From an uncultured Pelagibacteraceae bacterium (GTDB lineage: Bacteria > Pseudomonadota > Alphaproteobacteria > Pelagibacterales > Pelagibacteraceae), in the NCBI GenBank assembly GCA_902609645.1, contig CACLSS010000006.1, positions 1 through 43,601 of the forward strand: 43,601 nt of DNA. Reading direction: 5' to 3'. The notes beneath the pieces were generated by a model. The model was given only the letters and a program-made list of their open reading frames with translations, was not told where the DNA came from and searched no databases. This document shows positions 1-8,505 of the stretch, piece by piece (the stretch's first letter is position 1; every line of letters starts with the position of its first letter). Both the position numbers and the translations under genes were made by a program.

Positions 1-492
1 AAGTATCCTCTTTATAACGCTGATATAGCTGTTAAGAAAATCTATCAAACAAATATTTTTCAAGCGAAAGTTTTTAAAAAATTTAAACTTAAAAATAAAA
101 AAAATATAAAGAATAAAATAAAAAAGATCATATCTTCTGACAAAAAGTCTCTGAAAGTTCTGGAGAAAATAATTCACCCTCTTGTGAGAGAACAAATGAG
201 AAAATTTACGAAAAAAAACAATGGAAAAAAATTTATAATTTTTGAAATACCACTTCTTGTTGAAAGTAAACAGATGAAAAATTACGATAGGATTATATTT
301 GTAAATTCAAGAAAAGATTTAAGGTTAAAAAGATACCTTAAAAGGGGAAATAATAAAAGATTTTTTGATCTCTTAAACAAAAGACAACTTTCACCTACAA
401 AAAAAATTAAATTTTGTGACTATGTTATCAACAACAATGGTTCTATAAAACTTTTAAAAAAAAATATTAAAAATATAATGCTGAAATTATGA
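1..492 (+). CDS. coaE: Dephospho-CoA kinase, 5'-truncated by window edge
   Basis: This is the C-terminal part of dephospho-CoA kinase, which phosphorylates dephospho-CoA in the last step of coenzyme A synthesis. The reading frame is open from base 1, so the N-terminus with the P-loop lies outside the window. Visible family features are IHPLVR (around base 172) followed by EIPLLVES, the conserved CoaE core segment, and a basic C-terminal region. The TGA stop at 490-492 overlaps the ATG of dnaQ (ATGA), which implies translational coupling. The coaE-dnaQ-secB neighbourhood is the usual alphaproteobacterial one, where aroE and maf normally lie just upstream. The identification rests on these motifs and on synteny. 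Confidence 0.9.
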   Translation, partial: KYPLYNADIAVKKIYQTNIFQAKVFKKFKLKNKKNIKNKIKKIISSDKKSLKVLEKIIHPLVREQMRKFTKKNNGKKFIIFEIPLLVESKQMKNYDRIIFVNSRKDLRLKRYLKRGNNKRFFDLLNKRQLSPTKKIKFCDYVINNNGSIKLLKKNIKNIMLKL

Positions 493-1160
493 ATGAAATT
501 TTTTTGGATACAGAAACAACAGGTTTGTCAGCCAAAGATGGTGATAGGATTGTTGAGATAGCTTGTATAGAAACTAAAAATTTAATTCCAACAAATAGAG
601 TATTTCACAAGTTAATAAACCCTCAAAAAAAAGTTTCCTTAGAAGCCTTTAAAGTCCATGGATTTTCAGATGATTTTTTAAAAGGGAAAGAAAAATTTGA
701 TGAAGTTGTCGAAGATTTTCTAGAATTTATAAAAGATAAAAAATTAATAATTCATAACGCGCCTTTTGATGTCGGTTTTTTAAATACTGAGCTTAGAAGA
801 GTAAACAAAAAAATTTTAGATTTAAAAAATGTTGAAGATTCTCTTAGTTTGGCACGATCAAAATTTCCTGCATCATCTAATTCTTTAGATAATCTGTGCA
901 AAAGATTCAATATAGATCTTTCTAGAAGAACTAAACATAACGCTCTTCTTGATTGTGAACTTTTGAGAGAGGTATATATAAACTTAGTAGACCAGAAAGA
1001 GCCATCGTTATCGTTTCAACAAAAAGAAGACCAGATAACAAATTTCGAAATTGAAAAAAGTAGTAAAAACCGGGAAAAAATTATTGTTGAAATAAAGCCA
1101 GAGGAGTCAAAAAGGCACATCGAATTTCTTAAAAATGAGCTGAAAAAAAATTTTTATTGA
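489..1160 (+). CDS. dnaQ: DNA polymerase III epsilon subunit (3'-5' proofreading exonuclease)
   Basis: This is the proofreading exonuclease subunit of the replicative polymerase. It has the DEDDh exonuclease motifs: DTETTG near residues 7-12 (Exo I, metal-binding Asp and Glu), HNAPFDVGF around residues 91-99 (Exo II), and HNALLDCELL around residues 156-165 (Exo III, with the catalytic His and Asp). The last 50 or so residues are charged and of low complexity, consistent with the flexible segment that contacts the alpha subunit. The length of 223 residues is normal. The start overlaps the coaE stop by ATGA. The 3' end overlaps the convergent secB by 7 bp. Confidence 0.95.
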   Translation: MNEIFLDTETTGLSAKDGDRIVEIACIETKNLIPTNRVFHKLINPQKKVSLEAFKVHGFSDDFLKGKEKFDEVVEDFLEFIKDKKLIIHNAPFDVGFLNTELRRVNKKILDLKNVEDSLSLARSKFPASSNSLDNLCKRFNIDLSRRTKHNALLDCELLREVYINLVDQKEPSLSFQQKEDQITNFEIEKSSKNREKIIVEIKPEESKRHIEFLKNELKKNFY

Positions 1161-1564
1161 GACTTTTTACTCAAATAAAGTTTTTCAAAATCTATTTCTT
1201 TTTGTAAATTTACGTCTTTAAATCCTGATTTTTCAAACAAAAAGATTAAAGTACTTCTTATCTCTGGATACACCGTTTTGGGAACCTCTGCTAATATAAT
1301 TTTTTCCATCTGAGACTTTTCCAGTTTTTTTTCAAAATTCACTAAAGTCGAAAAACAAATTGAAATAGGACTCACTTTAGAATCCTTTTTTGAAACAAGA
1401 TATAATGTAGTATCAATTTCTATGACATTTTCGTTAATTTTCTTACTTTGAATATCAAAGTTTACTAAAAAATCTTTAATATCTTTTTGTAAAAGAAAGT
1501 AGGTTTTCGCGCCAGCAATTTCGAATGATAAATCTTTTATGTATTTAGATACTATTTTATACAT
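1154..1564 (-). CDS. secB: Protein-export chaperone SecB
   Basis: SecB is a tetrameric cytoplasmic chaperone that keeps preproteins unfolded and delivers them to SecA. The N-terminal YIKDLSFE is the family signature (usually YIKDLSFEnP). The segment VPKTVYPEIRSTLIFLFEKSGF with the final DFEKLY corresponds to the conserved proline, aromatic and arginine region and the C-terminal helix. I chose the ATG at 1562-1564 (136 residues) over a GTG one codon upstream. It overlaps the 3' end of fxsA by 8 bp. The protein is divergent from textbook SecB, with an Ala-Gly in place of the usual Asn-Pro after SFE, but motif order, length and synteny agree. Confidence 0.9.
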   Translation of the reverse strand: MYKIVSKYIKDLSFEIAGAKTYFLLQKDIKDFLVNFDIQSKKINENVIEIDTTLYLVSKKDSKVSPISICFSTLVNFEKKLEKSQMEKIILAEVPKTVYPEIRSTLIFLFEKSGFKDVNLQKEIDFEKLYLSKKSQ

Positions 1565-1979
1565 CACCTTCCTCTTTATTTTTTTTATCTACTATCTCAC
1601 CCTCAATATAATCTTTTGTTTCACTATTAACATTCTTCTTTTTCAAAAAAGATCTTATGAAATACTTTCTAGTCCAAGGTATTAAAAGAAAAAATCCTAT
1701 TGTGTCAGTTACAAAACCAGGAAAAATTAACAAACATGCCGCAAAAGCTATAGAAGCTCCAGAGATCATTTCAAAAAGAGGCAATTGATTTTTGTACATG
1801 CTCAACACACCTGATCTCAATGTACTTAGACCTTGTATCTTAGCAAAATAAATACCAATCACTGCGGTAATGAAAATTAACAAAATGGTATTAAATGCAC
1901 CTATATTTTGGCCAATTTTGATCATCAAGAATATTTCTATGGCTGGAATGGCTACTATAAATAAGAAAATTGTGTTCAT
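1557..1979 (-). CDS. fxsA: FxsA family inner-membrane protein
   Basis: This small polytopic membrane protein belongs to the FxsA family, whose E. coli member affects exclusion of phage T7 by F plasmid when overexpressed. Its everyday function is unknown. Three or four hydrophobic segments are visible: residues about 1-20, 28-46 and 70-100. The run IFPGFVTDTIGFFLLIPWTR is the family hallmark (PG-x-hydrophobic-T/S-D-x-hydrophobic-G). The C-terminal 35 residues are charged and probably cytoplasmic. It lies upstream of secB with an 8 bp overlap, so the two are probably co-transcribed, and diverges from the Tim44-domain gene. Confidence 0.88.
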   Translation of the reverse strand: MNTIFLFIVAIPAIEIFLMIKIGQNIGAFNTILLIFITAVIGIYFAKIQGLSTLRSGVLSMYKNQLPLFEMISGASIAFAACLLIFPGFVTDTIGFFLLIPWTRKYFIRSFLKKKNVNSETKDYIEGEIVDKKNKEEGDV

Positions 1980-2023
1980 TTGTCCGTTTCCAAATTATAT
2001 TAATAATGTATATTTATCAAATA

Positions 2024-2629
2024 ATGAGTAACAACTTTGGATATTTAGACATAATACTTTTAGCAATGATAGCTGGGTTTATTATTCTAAGATTAAGAAA
2101 CATTCTTGGAAGAAGAACTGGCCATCAAGACAAAGTCTATGGAGGATTTTCAGAGAAAGAATTTGATAAGTTTAAAGAAAAAATGAAATCGAAAACAAAA
2201 AAATCACAAACAGATTTTGATAAAGAACAAAGAAGAGAATTTTTAAAAGGCGCCGAAATTGCTTATGAAACAATTATTAATTCATTTGCGAAAGGCGATA
2301 AAAAAACCTTAAAAGACCTGTTAACTAAAGAAATGAGAACAAATTTTGAGTCTGCGATCGAGGAAAGAGATAAAAATAATATAAAATCTGAGTTAACATT
2401 TATAGGTGTAAAATCTTCTGTAGTTGAAAATTTTGAAAAAACCGCAACAGCTCTATTTTTCACAGTAAAATTTGTAAGCGAAATAATTTCAGTAAAAAGA
2501 GACAAAAATAATAACATTGTTGAAGGTGACCCAGATAAAATCAAAACCGTAATAGACAAGTGGAAGTTTACTCGTCCAACTTCAAGCTCGAGTCCAAATT
2601 GGTACCTCTCTGAAATCAAAAATAGTTGA
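2024..2629 (+). CDS. Tim44/TimA-domain inner-membrane protein
   Basis: This protein has a single N-terminal membrane anchor (about residues 6-24) followed by a charged linker and a C-terminal Tim44-like domain (roughly residues 60-200), the fold shared with mitochondrial Tim44 and mitoribosomal mL45. Alphaproteobacterial TimA-type proteins of this architecture are membrane-bound, but their biochemical role is not settled. A longer reading frame begins at 1970, but I chose the ATG at 2024 because MSNNFGYLDIILLAMIAG gives a normal anchor start and keeps it out of the divergent fxsA. It ends in TGA overlapping the TTG start of the Smr gene. In many alphaproteobacteria mltA lies between these two genes; it is absent here. 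Confidence 0.85.
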   Translation: MSNNFGYLDIILLAMIAGFIILRLRNILGRRTGHQDKVYGGFSEKEFDKFKEKMKSKTKKSQTDFDKEQRREFLKGAEIAYETIINSFAKGDKKTLKDLLTKEMRTNFESAIEERDKNNIKSELTFIGVKSSVVENFEKTATALFFTVKFVSEIISVKRDKNNNIVEGDPDKIKTVIDKWKFTRPTSSSSPNWYLSEIKNS

Positions 2630-3048
2630 AAAAGAAATCAAAATTATCTGAAAAAGATAAAAAAAGTTGGGAAGATTTTTTAAAAAATCCATTAAATATT
2701 GAGGACAAAGAAAAAAACAAAACAGAAACTAATAAGTTTTCAAGATTTAAATTTGATCTCCATGGACTATCTATAGATGAAGCAAGCAAAAGAGTGACAG
2801 AAATTATTGAAAGTTGCTATGAAAAAGGTTTTAAAGAAATTTTACTTATAACTGGACAGGGACATCACTCAAATTTAGATAAAAATGTTTATGTTTCTAA
2901 GGACCACAGCACCTTGAAAGGAACGATACCAGAGTTAATTAAAAATAATTCAGCTTTGAGTTCAAAAATTATAAAAATTGAAAACGCTTCTTTAAGAGAA
3001 GGTGGTATGGGAGCTTTAATTATAAGATTAAAAAAATTTAAAGTATAA
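2626..3048 (+). CDS. Smr/MutS2-type domain protein
   Basis: This is a stand-alone Smr-domain protein of 140 residues. The N-terminal 40 residues are highly charged and low in complexity. The Smr domain follows, with the DLHG motif near residues 45-48 ([11 protein letters not shown]), the helix [11 protein letters not shown], and a [15 protein letters not shown] end. Smr domains are nucleic-acid nucleases or binding modules related to the C-terminus of MutS2; the substrate here is not evident. Translation apparently starts at TTG 2626, whose last two bases open the TGA stop of the upstream gene, a tight coupling. It runs into the convergent hslU by 11 bp. Confidence 0.85.
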   Translation: MKKKSKLSEKDKKSWEDFLKNPLNIEDKEKNKTETNKFSRFKFDLHGLSIDEASKRVTEIIESCYEKGFKEILLITGQGHHSNLDKNVYVSKDHSTLKGTIPELIKNNSALSSKIIKIENASLREGGMGALIIRLKKFKV

Positions 3049-4408
3049 ATTTTGAAAGATCTGTATTTTTTACAAGATCTCCTAAATTTTTGCTGACAAA
3101 TTCTTTATTAACCTTGATAGTTTGTCCAGCTTTATCTGAAGCAGTAAAACTTACTTCATCCAAAACTTTTTCTATTATTGTGTGTAATCTTCTTGCTCCA
3201 ATATTTTCAACTGTAGTATTAATTTCGGTAGATAGTTTTGCTAGCATATCTATACCGTCATCAGAAAAATCAAGTTCAACGTCTTCAGTTTTCAATAAAG
3301 CTTTATATTGTTTTATCAAACTATTGTCAGGCTCTTTAAGAATTCTTTTAAAATCATCTTCAGTTAAAGCATTTAATTCAACTCTTATTGGCAAACGTCC
3401 TTGTAATTCTGGAAGTAGATCCGAAGGTTTTGCTAGTTGAAATGCACCAGAAGCAATAAATAAAATATGATCTGTTTTAACTGGGCCATATTTAGTATTT
3501 ACAGTTGTTCCTTCTATTAAAGGAAGCAAATCTCTTTGAACACCTTCCCTAGAGACATCTCCACCAATTCTATCTCCTCTTGCTGAAACTTTATCAATTT
3601 CGTCAAGAAATACGATACCATTATTTTCTGTTGAGTCTTTTGCCTGCTTAATTATTTTATCTTGCTCAATCATCTTATCAGACTCTTGCGCAATCAATAT
3701 GTCGTGTGACTCCTTAACATTCATTTTCTTTTTTTTGCCCTTAGAAACCCCAGACTTACCTAATATCTCACCTATATTAACCATACCGATATTAGCGCCA
3801 GGCATTCCAGGAATTTCGAAGCTTGGCATTCCAGATGAAGTGTCATTTACCTCAATCTCAATTTCATTCTTATCTAGATCACCAGAACGTAATCTTTTTC
3901 TAAAGCTTTCTCTTGTAGCTAAGCTAGCTTTTTTACCCACGAGAGCGTCTAGAACCTTTTCTTCTGCAGCTAATTGAGCTTTTGCGTATACTTCTTTTCT
4001 TCTTTTTTCCTTTTCCATAGCAATAGCTATTTCGATCAGATCTCTAATAATTTGTTCTACGTCTTTACCAACATAACCTACTTCAGTAAAACGCGTTGCT
4101 TCTACTTTTATAAAAGGTGCTTGAGCTAACTTTGATAACCTTCTTGAGATTTCTGTTTTACCAACACCCGTTGGCCCAATCATCAAAATATTTTTTGGTA
4201 AAACTTCATCTTTCATATCATCAGAAAGAGCTTGTCTTCTCCATCTGTTTCTCAATGCTACTGCTACCGCCCTTTTGGCCTGATGTTGTCCGATCACATA
4301 TCTGTCCAATTCCGAAACTATTTCTCTAGGAGATAGTGCACTTACTTTTGAACTATCTTTATTTGAAGACTCTTTAACAATTTTCAAATTTGGTGCTTTT
4401 TGCGTCAT
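3038..4408 (-). CDS. hslU: ATP-dependent protease HslVU, ATPase subunit HslU
   Basis: HslU is the hexameric AAA+ unfoldase that feeds substrates to the HslV peptidase. Visible features are the N-terminal [17 protein letters not shown] region, Walker A GPTGVGKT, the pore-loop segment [10 protein letters not shown], an intermediate domain of about residues 110-240, Walker B IVFLDEID, and the C-terminal DLSKFIL, whose last residues dock into HslV pockets. I chose the ATG at 4406-4408 (456 residues). A longer frame to 4453 would overlap hslV by 43 bp and adds a non-conserved extension. The gene follows the hslV stop by 2 bp, so the two form an operon. Confidence 0.95.
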   Translation of the reverse strand: MTQKAPNLKIVKESSNKDSSKVSALSPREIVSELDRYVIGQHQAKRAVAVALRNRWRRQALSDDMKDEVLPKNILMIGPTGVGKTEISRRLSKLAQAPFIKVEATRFTEVGYVGKDVEQIIRDLIEIAIAMEKEKRRKEVYAKAQLAAEEKVLDALVGKKASLATRESFRKRLRSGDLDKNEIEIEVNDTSSGMPSFEIPGMPGANIGMVNIGEILGKSGVSKGKKKKMNVKESHDILIAQESDKMIEQDKIIKQAKDSTENNGIVFLDEIDKVSARGDRIGGDVSREGVQRDLLPLIEGTTVNTKYGPVKTDHILFIASGAFQLAKPSDLLPELQGRLPIRVELNALTEDDFKRILKEPDNSLIKQYKALLKTEDVELDFSDDGIDMLAKLSTEINTTVENIGARRLHTIIEKVLDEVSFTASDKAGQTIKVNKEFVSKNLGDLVKNTDLSKFIL

Positions 4409-4410
4409 AA

Positions 4411-4950
4411 TTAAACTTTTTCCGTAGTAACATTTCCATTCGTAAATACGCAAATTTCAGATGCTACTTTTAATGATTTTTTTGCTATTTCTTCTGCCGA
4501 CATTTCACTATCCATTAAAACTTTTGCAGCAGCTAGAGCATAATTTCCCCCAGAACCTATTCCAATTATACCGTCCTCTGGCTCTAAAACATCTCCGGTC
4601 CCCGAAATAATAAAACTTTTTTCTTTGTCCGCTACTGCCATTAATGCTTCTAGTCTCCTAAGGTATTTATCTGTCCTCCAGTCTTTAGCAAGTTCAACAG
4701 CTGCTCTTGTAAGATTACCCGCATGCTTTTCTAATTTAGCCTCTAGTCTTTCAAAAAGAGTTAGTGCATCTGCAGTTGATCCAGCAAATCCTGCAATCAC
4801 ATTTCTTTTCTCAATCTTTCGAACTTTTTTGGCTTTACTTTTCAGTACTGTATTTCCTAAGCTAACTTGTCCATCGCCAGCTACAATAGTTTGATTTCCC
4901 TTCCTAATTAGGACTATTGTGGTTCCATGCCAATTTTGGTTTGTGCTCAT
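4411..4950 (-). CDS. hslV: ATP-dependent protease HslVU, peptidase subunit HslV
   Basis: HslV is the proteasome-beta-like peptidase of the HslVU complex. The sequence [12 protein letters not shown] contains the nucleophile Thr (residue 10), exposed by removal of the short N-terminal peptide. [13 protein letters not shown] and [20 protein letters not shown] are strongly conserved family segments, and [14 protein letters not shown] is near the end. The ATG at 4948-4950 (179 residues) is preferred over one at 4971, which would add seven non-conserved residues. It is transcribed leftward, diverging from hisB across a gap of 99 bp that contains a heat-shock-like promoter candidate. Confidence 0.95.
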   Translation of the reverse strand: MSTNQNWHGTTIVLIRKGNQTIVAGDGQVSLGNTVLKSKAKKVRKIEKRNVIAGFAGSTADALTLFERLEAKLEKHAGNLTRAAVELAKDWRTDKYLRRLEALMAVADKEKSFIISGTGDVLEPEDGIIGIGSGGNYALAAAKVLMDSEMSAEEIAKKSLKVASEICVFTNGNVTTEKV

Positions 4951-4955
4951 AACTA

Positions 4956-4985
4956 ATATGTAGCTACTCATTTTGAATCTTCAAG
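4956..4985 (-). promoter_or_regulatory. Candidate heat-shock sigma (RpoH-type) promoter for hslVU
   Basis: On the minus strand, CTTGAAG (4979-4985) is a good match to the sigma-32 -35 element. It is followed after 16 bp by TACATAT (4956-4962), a weak match to the -10 element. HslVU is a classical RpoH target. If this is used, transcription would begin at or within a few bases of the hslV ATG (4950). The region is AT-rich, so a chance match is possible. Confidence 0.4.
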
Positions 4986-5001
4986 ACCCTGCGGTCATTT
5001 A

Positions 5002-5030
5002 TTGATAAATGATAAATTACACTATATATC
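5002..5030 (+). promoter_or_regulatory. Candidate housekeeping promoter for the his operon
   Basis: TTGATA (5002-5007) is followed by TATATA at 5023-5028 (15 bp spacer), or by TATATC at 5025-5030 (17 bp spacer), 20-27 bp before the hisB ATG. No attenuator with a run of His codons is visible in the 99 bp gap between hslV and hisB. This is a weak consensus match in AT-rich DNA. Confidence 0.3.
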
Positions 5031-5049
5031 TAAGTTAAATTTCTAATTT

Positions 5050-5640
5050 ATGTCTAGAAAAGCTAAAATATTAAGAAAAACAAAAGAAACAAATATTTCC
5101 GTTGAGGTGAATTTAGACGGAAAGGGCAAGTATCAAATAAAGACCAAAATAGGTTTCTTAGATCATATGCTAGAGCAACTTGCTAAGCACTCTCTCATTG
5201 ATATGAAAATAAATGCTAAAGGCGATACTCATATCGATCTCCATCACACAACTGAAGACACGGGTATTGCTATCGGAGAGGCTATAAAAAAAGCAGCTGG
5301 AAATAGAAAAGGAATTAAAAGGTACGCTACTACAAACATCCCTATGGATGAAACGCTAACCCGTGTTTCTTTGGATATATCAAATAGACCATATTTAATT
5401 TGGAACGTAGACCTTAAAGTAGAAAAACTTGGCGAAATGGATACAGAACTTTTTAAAGAATGGTTCCAAGCTTTTGCACAGTCTGCGGGTATAACGCTAC
5501 ATGTAGAAAATATTTACGGTGAAAATAGTCATCATAAAATTGAGTCTTGTTTTAAAGCCCTAGCAAGATCTCTTAAAGAAGCTCTGGAAATTGATAAAAG
5601 AATTAAAAATTCAATACCATCTACTAAGGGCACTATTTAA
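5050..5640 (+). CDS. hisB: Imidazoleglycerol-phosphate dehydratase
   Basis: HisB catalyses the dehydration of imidazole glycerol phosphate to imidazole acetol phosphate in histidine synthesis. The monofunctional form is present: 196 residues with no N-terminal phosphatase domain. Motifs are [14 protein letters not shown], the metal-binding [14 protein letters not shown], and [20 protein letters not shown] with the second histidine-rich metal site. It is the first gene of the his operon, and hisH begins 5 bp after its stop. Confidence 0.96.
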   Translation: MSRKAKILRKTKETNISVEVNLDGKGKYQIKTKIGFLDHMLEQLAKHSLIDMKINAKGDTHIDLHHTTEDTGIAIGEAIKKAAGNRKGIKRYATTNIPMDETLTRVSLDISNRPYLIWNVDLKVEKLGEMDTELFKEWFQAFAQSAGITLHVENIYGENSHHKIESCFKALARSLKEALEIDKRIKNSIPSTKGTI

Positions 5641-5645
5641 AATAA

Positions 5646-6272
5646 ATGAACGTCACTATTGTTGACTACCAATCGGGCAATATAAGCTCAGTCATCAACT
5701 CTTTTACAGAGGTCGCTAAAGGCAAAGTTAATATAGAAGTAACTTCAGATATAAAAAAAATAAAGTTTAGCGACAAGATCGTTCTACCTGGTCAAGGATC
5801 TTTCAAAAGTTGCGTAGACTCTCTTAACGGTATAAATGGACTTGCAGATACGCTGAAAGAATTTGCCATCACCAATAAGAAACCACTACTTGGAATTTGT
5901 GTCGGTTTACAAATGTTTGCAGATGTAGGTTATGAAGAGGCAGAAACAAAAGGACTAGGTTGGATCTCAGGAAAAGTTTCTAAAATTGATAATCAAAATG
6001 GAAAATTTAAACTTCCACACATTGGTTGGAATGAAATTGAAATACAAAAAGAAAGTAAAATATTTAAAGATATAAAAAATAAATCTCATATGTATTTTGT
6101 ACATAGCTATGAATTTATTCCTGAAGATAAATCGGTCATTTCAGCTACAACAGATTATTCATCAAAGATTGTCTGTTCAATTGAAAGACATAATTTATTC
6201 GGTACACAATTTCACCCAGAAAAGAGTGATAAAACTGGATTAAAAATAATTGAAAATTTTATAAAGTTATAA
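5646..6272 (+). CDS. hisH: Imidazole glycerol phosphate synthase, glutaminase subunit HisH
   Basis: HisH hydrolyses glutamine and channels ammonia to HisF. It is a class I glutamine amidotransferase: the nucleophile Cys is in GICVGLQMF, and the His and Glu of the triad are in FHPEKS near the C-terminus. YQSGNISSV at the N-terminus corresponds to the family DYGxGNL segment. The length of 208 residues is typical. The stop TAA (6270-6272) shares its last base with the hisA ATG. Confidence 0.96.
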   Translation: MNVTIVDYQSGNISSVINSFTEVAKGKVNIEVTSDIKKIKFSDKIVLPGQGSFKSCVDSLNGINGLADTLKEFAITNKKPLLGICVGLQMFADVGYEEAETKGLGWISGKVSKIDNQNGKFKLPHIGWNEIEIQKESKIFKDIKNKSHMYFVHSYEFIPEDKSVISATTDYSSKIVCSIERHNLFGTQFHPEKSDKTGLKIIENFIKL

Positions 6273-6994
6273 TGAAGATTTTTCCTGCTATAGATATAAA
6301 AGATAAAAAATGCGTGAGGCTCATCAAGGGTGACTTTGATAATAAAACTGAATACGAGATTTCACCAATTGATCAAGCAGGTAAATATAAAGATTATGGT
6401 TTCAAAAATTTACATATAGTTGATTTAGACGGTGCCTTAACAGGAATGACAGCAAACCTAGATATAATTAAGGAAATTTCAAACAAATATGATTTTAAAA
6501 TTGAAATAGGTGGTGGAATTAGAACTATAGATAGTATTAAAAAATATATTGATGCAGGTGTTGAGAAAGTCATTTTAGGAAGTGCCGCTATTAAAAATAA
6601 AGAATTTTTAAAAAAAGCTTGTGATAAATTTAAAAATAAAATTGCCTTAGGATTGGATACAAAAGATGGAAATCTATTTGTATCAGGCTGGAAAGAAAGC
6701 TTAAATTTTAAAGCCACAGATTTCCTTAAAGAAATAAATAATTTTGGTGTCAGCAGAATTATTTTTACAGATATAAATAGAGATGGCATGAAAACTAGTC
6801 CCAACTATGAGGCAACAATCAAAATAGCTGAAATTTCTAATTGTCCAGTTCTTATTTCAGGTGGTGTTTCATCAATAAATGATATTCAAAAAGCCAAAAA
6901 GCTAAATAATAAAAGAATTGAAGGTATAATCGTTGGTAAAGCTATCTATGATGGTGACATTAAACTTGATGAGTTAGTTAAAGAGTTGGATTAA
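6272..6994 (+). CDS. hisA: ProFAR isomerase HisA
   Basis: HisA isomerises ProFAR to PRFAR. It is a TIM barrel of 240 residues. Features are the catalytic Asp in FPAIDIKDKKCVRL, the phosphate-binding GGGIRTIDSI, the second catalytic Asp region IIFTDINRDGM, and the second phosphate-binding SGGVSSINDI. Both half-barrel phosphate motifs are intact. Its start overlaps the hisH stop by one base, and a small ORF begins 3 bp after its own stop. Confidence 0.96.
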   Translation: MKIFPAIDIKDKKCVRLIKGDFDNKTEYEISPIDQAGKYKDYGFKNLHIVDLDGALTGMTANLDIIKEISNKYDFKIEIGGGIRTIDSIKKYIDAGVEKVILGSAAIKNKEFLKKACDKFKNKIALGLDTKDGNLFVSGWKESLNFKATDFLKEINNFGVSRIIFTDINRDGMKTSPNYEATIKIAEISNCPVLISGGVSSINDIQKAKKLNNKRIEGIIVGKAIYDGDIKLDELVKELD

Positions 6995-6997
6995 AGT

Positions 6998-7132
6998 ATG
7001 GTTGCAAAATTATCTACAATAAGAAGAAAAATTATAAATGGAGAGAAGCTCGGGTTTTCTGAAAGAGCAAGAGCGGTTAATAAAGGGTTATTACCGAGTA
7101 AATCGAAAAAGAGAAAAAATGTTAAAAAATAG
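6998..7132 (+). CDS. Small basic protein (44 aa) of unknown function between hisA and hisF
   Basis: The ATG at 6998 lies three bases after the hisA stop and opens a frame of 44 codons ending in TAG at 7130-7132. It overlaps the start of hisF (7119) by 14 bp. The product is strongly basic: about 16 of 44 residues are Lys or Arg, with a C-terminal [11 protein letters not shown] tail that would suit nucleic-acid or ribosome binding. I do not recognise a family. Without it, this would be the only long gap (124 bp) in an operon whose other junctions are 1 bp overlaps to 5 bp, which argues that it is a real gene. It could instead be an untranslated spacer. Confidence 0.6.
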   Translation: MVAKLSTIRRKIINGEKLGFSERARAVNKGLLPSKSKKRKNVKK

Positions 7133-7877
7133 AATTATTCCTTGTTTAGATGTAAAAAATGGAAGAGTGGTTAAAGGTATTAACTTTGTTGAATTGAAAG
7201 ATGCCGGTGATCCAGTTGAACAAGCTAAAATTTATAGTGATGGTGGAGCTGATGAGATTTGTTTTTTAGATATTACTGCATCAAATGAAAATAGAGACAC
7301 AATCGTTGATATTGTTAAAAAAACTGCAAAGGAATGCTTTGTACCACTAACTGTTGGGGGTGGTGTAAGAACTATTCAAAACATTACCGATTTATTATTA
7401 GCTGGAGCAGATAAAGTTTCTATCAATACTGCAGCTGTAAAGAACGTAGACTTTGTTAAAGAAGCCTCTAAAAAATTTGGGTCTCAATGTATTGTAGTAG
7501 CAATTGATGCTAAAAATGTTTCTGATAATAAGTGGGAAGTCTTTACACACGGGGGAAGAAATAAAACTGGTATCGATGCTGTGGAGTTTGCTAAACAAGT
7601 AGAAGTCAATGGAGCTGGTGAAATTTTATTAACTTCAATGGATAAAGATGGAACTAAATCTGGTTATGATGTTGATCTATTAAAAGCAATTACAAAAAGC
7701 ACAAATATTCCTGTCATTGCCTCCGGAGGTGTGGGAACATTAGACCACTTGTATGATGGTATTGTTAAAGGTGGTGCAAGCGCAGTTCTAGCTGCTTCTA
7801 TTTTTCACTACGGTGAATTTAAAATTAAAGATGCTAAAGAATATTTGAATTCTAAGGATGTATCAGTAAGGTTATAA
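7119..7877 (+). CDS. hisF: Imidazole glycerol phosphate synthase, cyclase subunit HisF
   Basis: HisF condenses PRFAR with ammonia from HisH to give imidazole glycerol phosphate and AICAR. It is a TIM barrel with the catalytic Asp in [15 protein letters not shown], the phosphate-binding VGGGVRTI, and [15 protein letters not shown] with the second catalytic Asp, followed by [11 protein letters not shown] chose the ATG at 7119 (252 residues). An upstream frame from 7038 adds a non-family basic extension and runs through the small ORF. Spacing to hisE is 1 bp. Confidence 0.96.
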   Translation: MLKNRIIPCLDVKNGRVVKGINFVELKDAGDPVEQAKIYSDGGADEICFLDITASNENRDTIVDIVKKTAKECFVPLTVGGGVRTIQNITDLLLAGADKVSINTAAVKNVDFVKEASKKFGSQCIVVAIDAKNVSDNKWEVFTHGGRNKTGIDAVEFAKQVEVNGAGEILLTSMDKDGTKSGYDVDLLKAITKSTNIPVIASGGVGTLDHLYDGIVKGGASAVLAASIFHYGEFKIKDAKEYLNSKDVSVRL

Positions 7878-7878
7878 A

Positions 7879-8151
7879 ATGTTTGAAAACCTAGAACAAT
7901 TGATAAAAACAATAAGAGAGAGAAAAAACTCTCCTCTTGATAAATCTTATACAAATAAACTTCTTAATGATAAGAGTTTAAGTGTTGCTAAAGTAAAAGA
8001 GGAGATAGGAGAATTAATCGAATCTGTGGAGAAAAATTCAAACAAAATACACGAGGCTGCCGATGTGCTTTATCATTTGATGGTTTATTTAGAGGCCAAT
8101 AAAATAAAAATTGAAGATGTAATGATTGAACTTAAGAAAAGACAAAAATGA
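7879..8151 (+). CDS. hisE: Phosphoribosyl-ATP diphosphatase
   Basis: HisE hydrolyses PR-ATP to PR-AMP in step two of histidine synthesis. This is the stand-alone 90-residue form of the all-alpha NTP pyrophosphatase fold, with the metal-binding helix VKEEIGELIESV and the second helix HEAADVLYHLMVYLE. SPLDKSYTNKLL at the N-terminus matches the family SYtakL segment. Its TGA overlaps the ATG of the HIT gene (ATGA). The hisI partner and hisG, hisD and hisC are not in the window. Confidence 0.93.
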   Translation: MFENLEQLIKTIRERKNSPLDKSYTNKLLNDKSLSVAKVKEEIGELIESVEKNSNKIHEAADVLYHLMVYLEANKIKIEDVMIELKKRQK

Positions 8152-8504
8152 TTTACGATAAAAACAATATATTTGCAAAAATCCTTAGAGGAGAAATACC
8201 TTGTAACAAAGTTTATGAAAATGATCACGTTCTAGCTTTTCACGACATTAATCCCCAAAAAAAAGTACATGTTCTTGTAATTCCAAAAGGCGAATATGTT
8301 GATTTAGATGATTTTAATAAGAAGGCTTCAGACAAAGAAATAATTGAATTAAACAAAGCGATAACTCACGTATCAACCTTGGTAGGCGCAAACAAAAAAG
8401 GTTATAGAGCTTTAACAAATATAGGAAGTGATGGGGGTCAAGAAGTTCCTCACTTACATTTTCACATATTCGCAGGTGAAAAAATAGGTAAAATGGTTTC
8501 CTAA
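8148..8504 (+). CDS. HIT family nucleotide hydrolase/transferase
   Basis: This is a histidine-triad protein of the HINT branch, 118 residues. The triad motif HLHFHIFAG appears near residues 101-109, and NIFAKILRGEIPCNKVYEN at the start is the usual HINT N-terminus, followed by DINPQKKVHVLVIPK. Family members hydrolyse AMP-lysine or aminoacyl adenylates; the natural substrate here is unknown. It is translationally coupled to hisE, a linkage also seen in other alphaproteobacteria. Confidence 0.92.
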   Translation: MIYDKNNIFAKILRGEIPCNKVYENDHVLAFHDINPQKKVHVLVIPKGEYVDLDDFNKKASDKEIIELNKAITHVSTLVGANKKGYRALTNIGSDGGQEVPHLHFHIFAGEKIGKMVS

Positions 8505-8505
8505 C

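Noticed and set aside
2263-2619. 118-codon open frame antisense to the Tim44-domain gene
   Set aside because: It mirrors a strongly supported gene on the other strand, has no recognisable motif, and its composition is what antisense of a Lys-rich protein gives.
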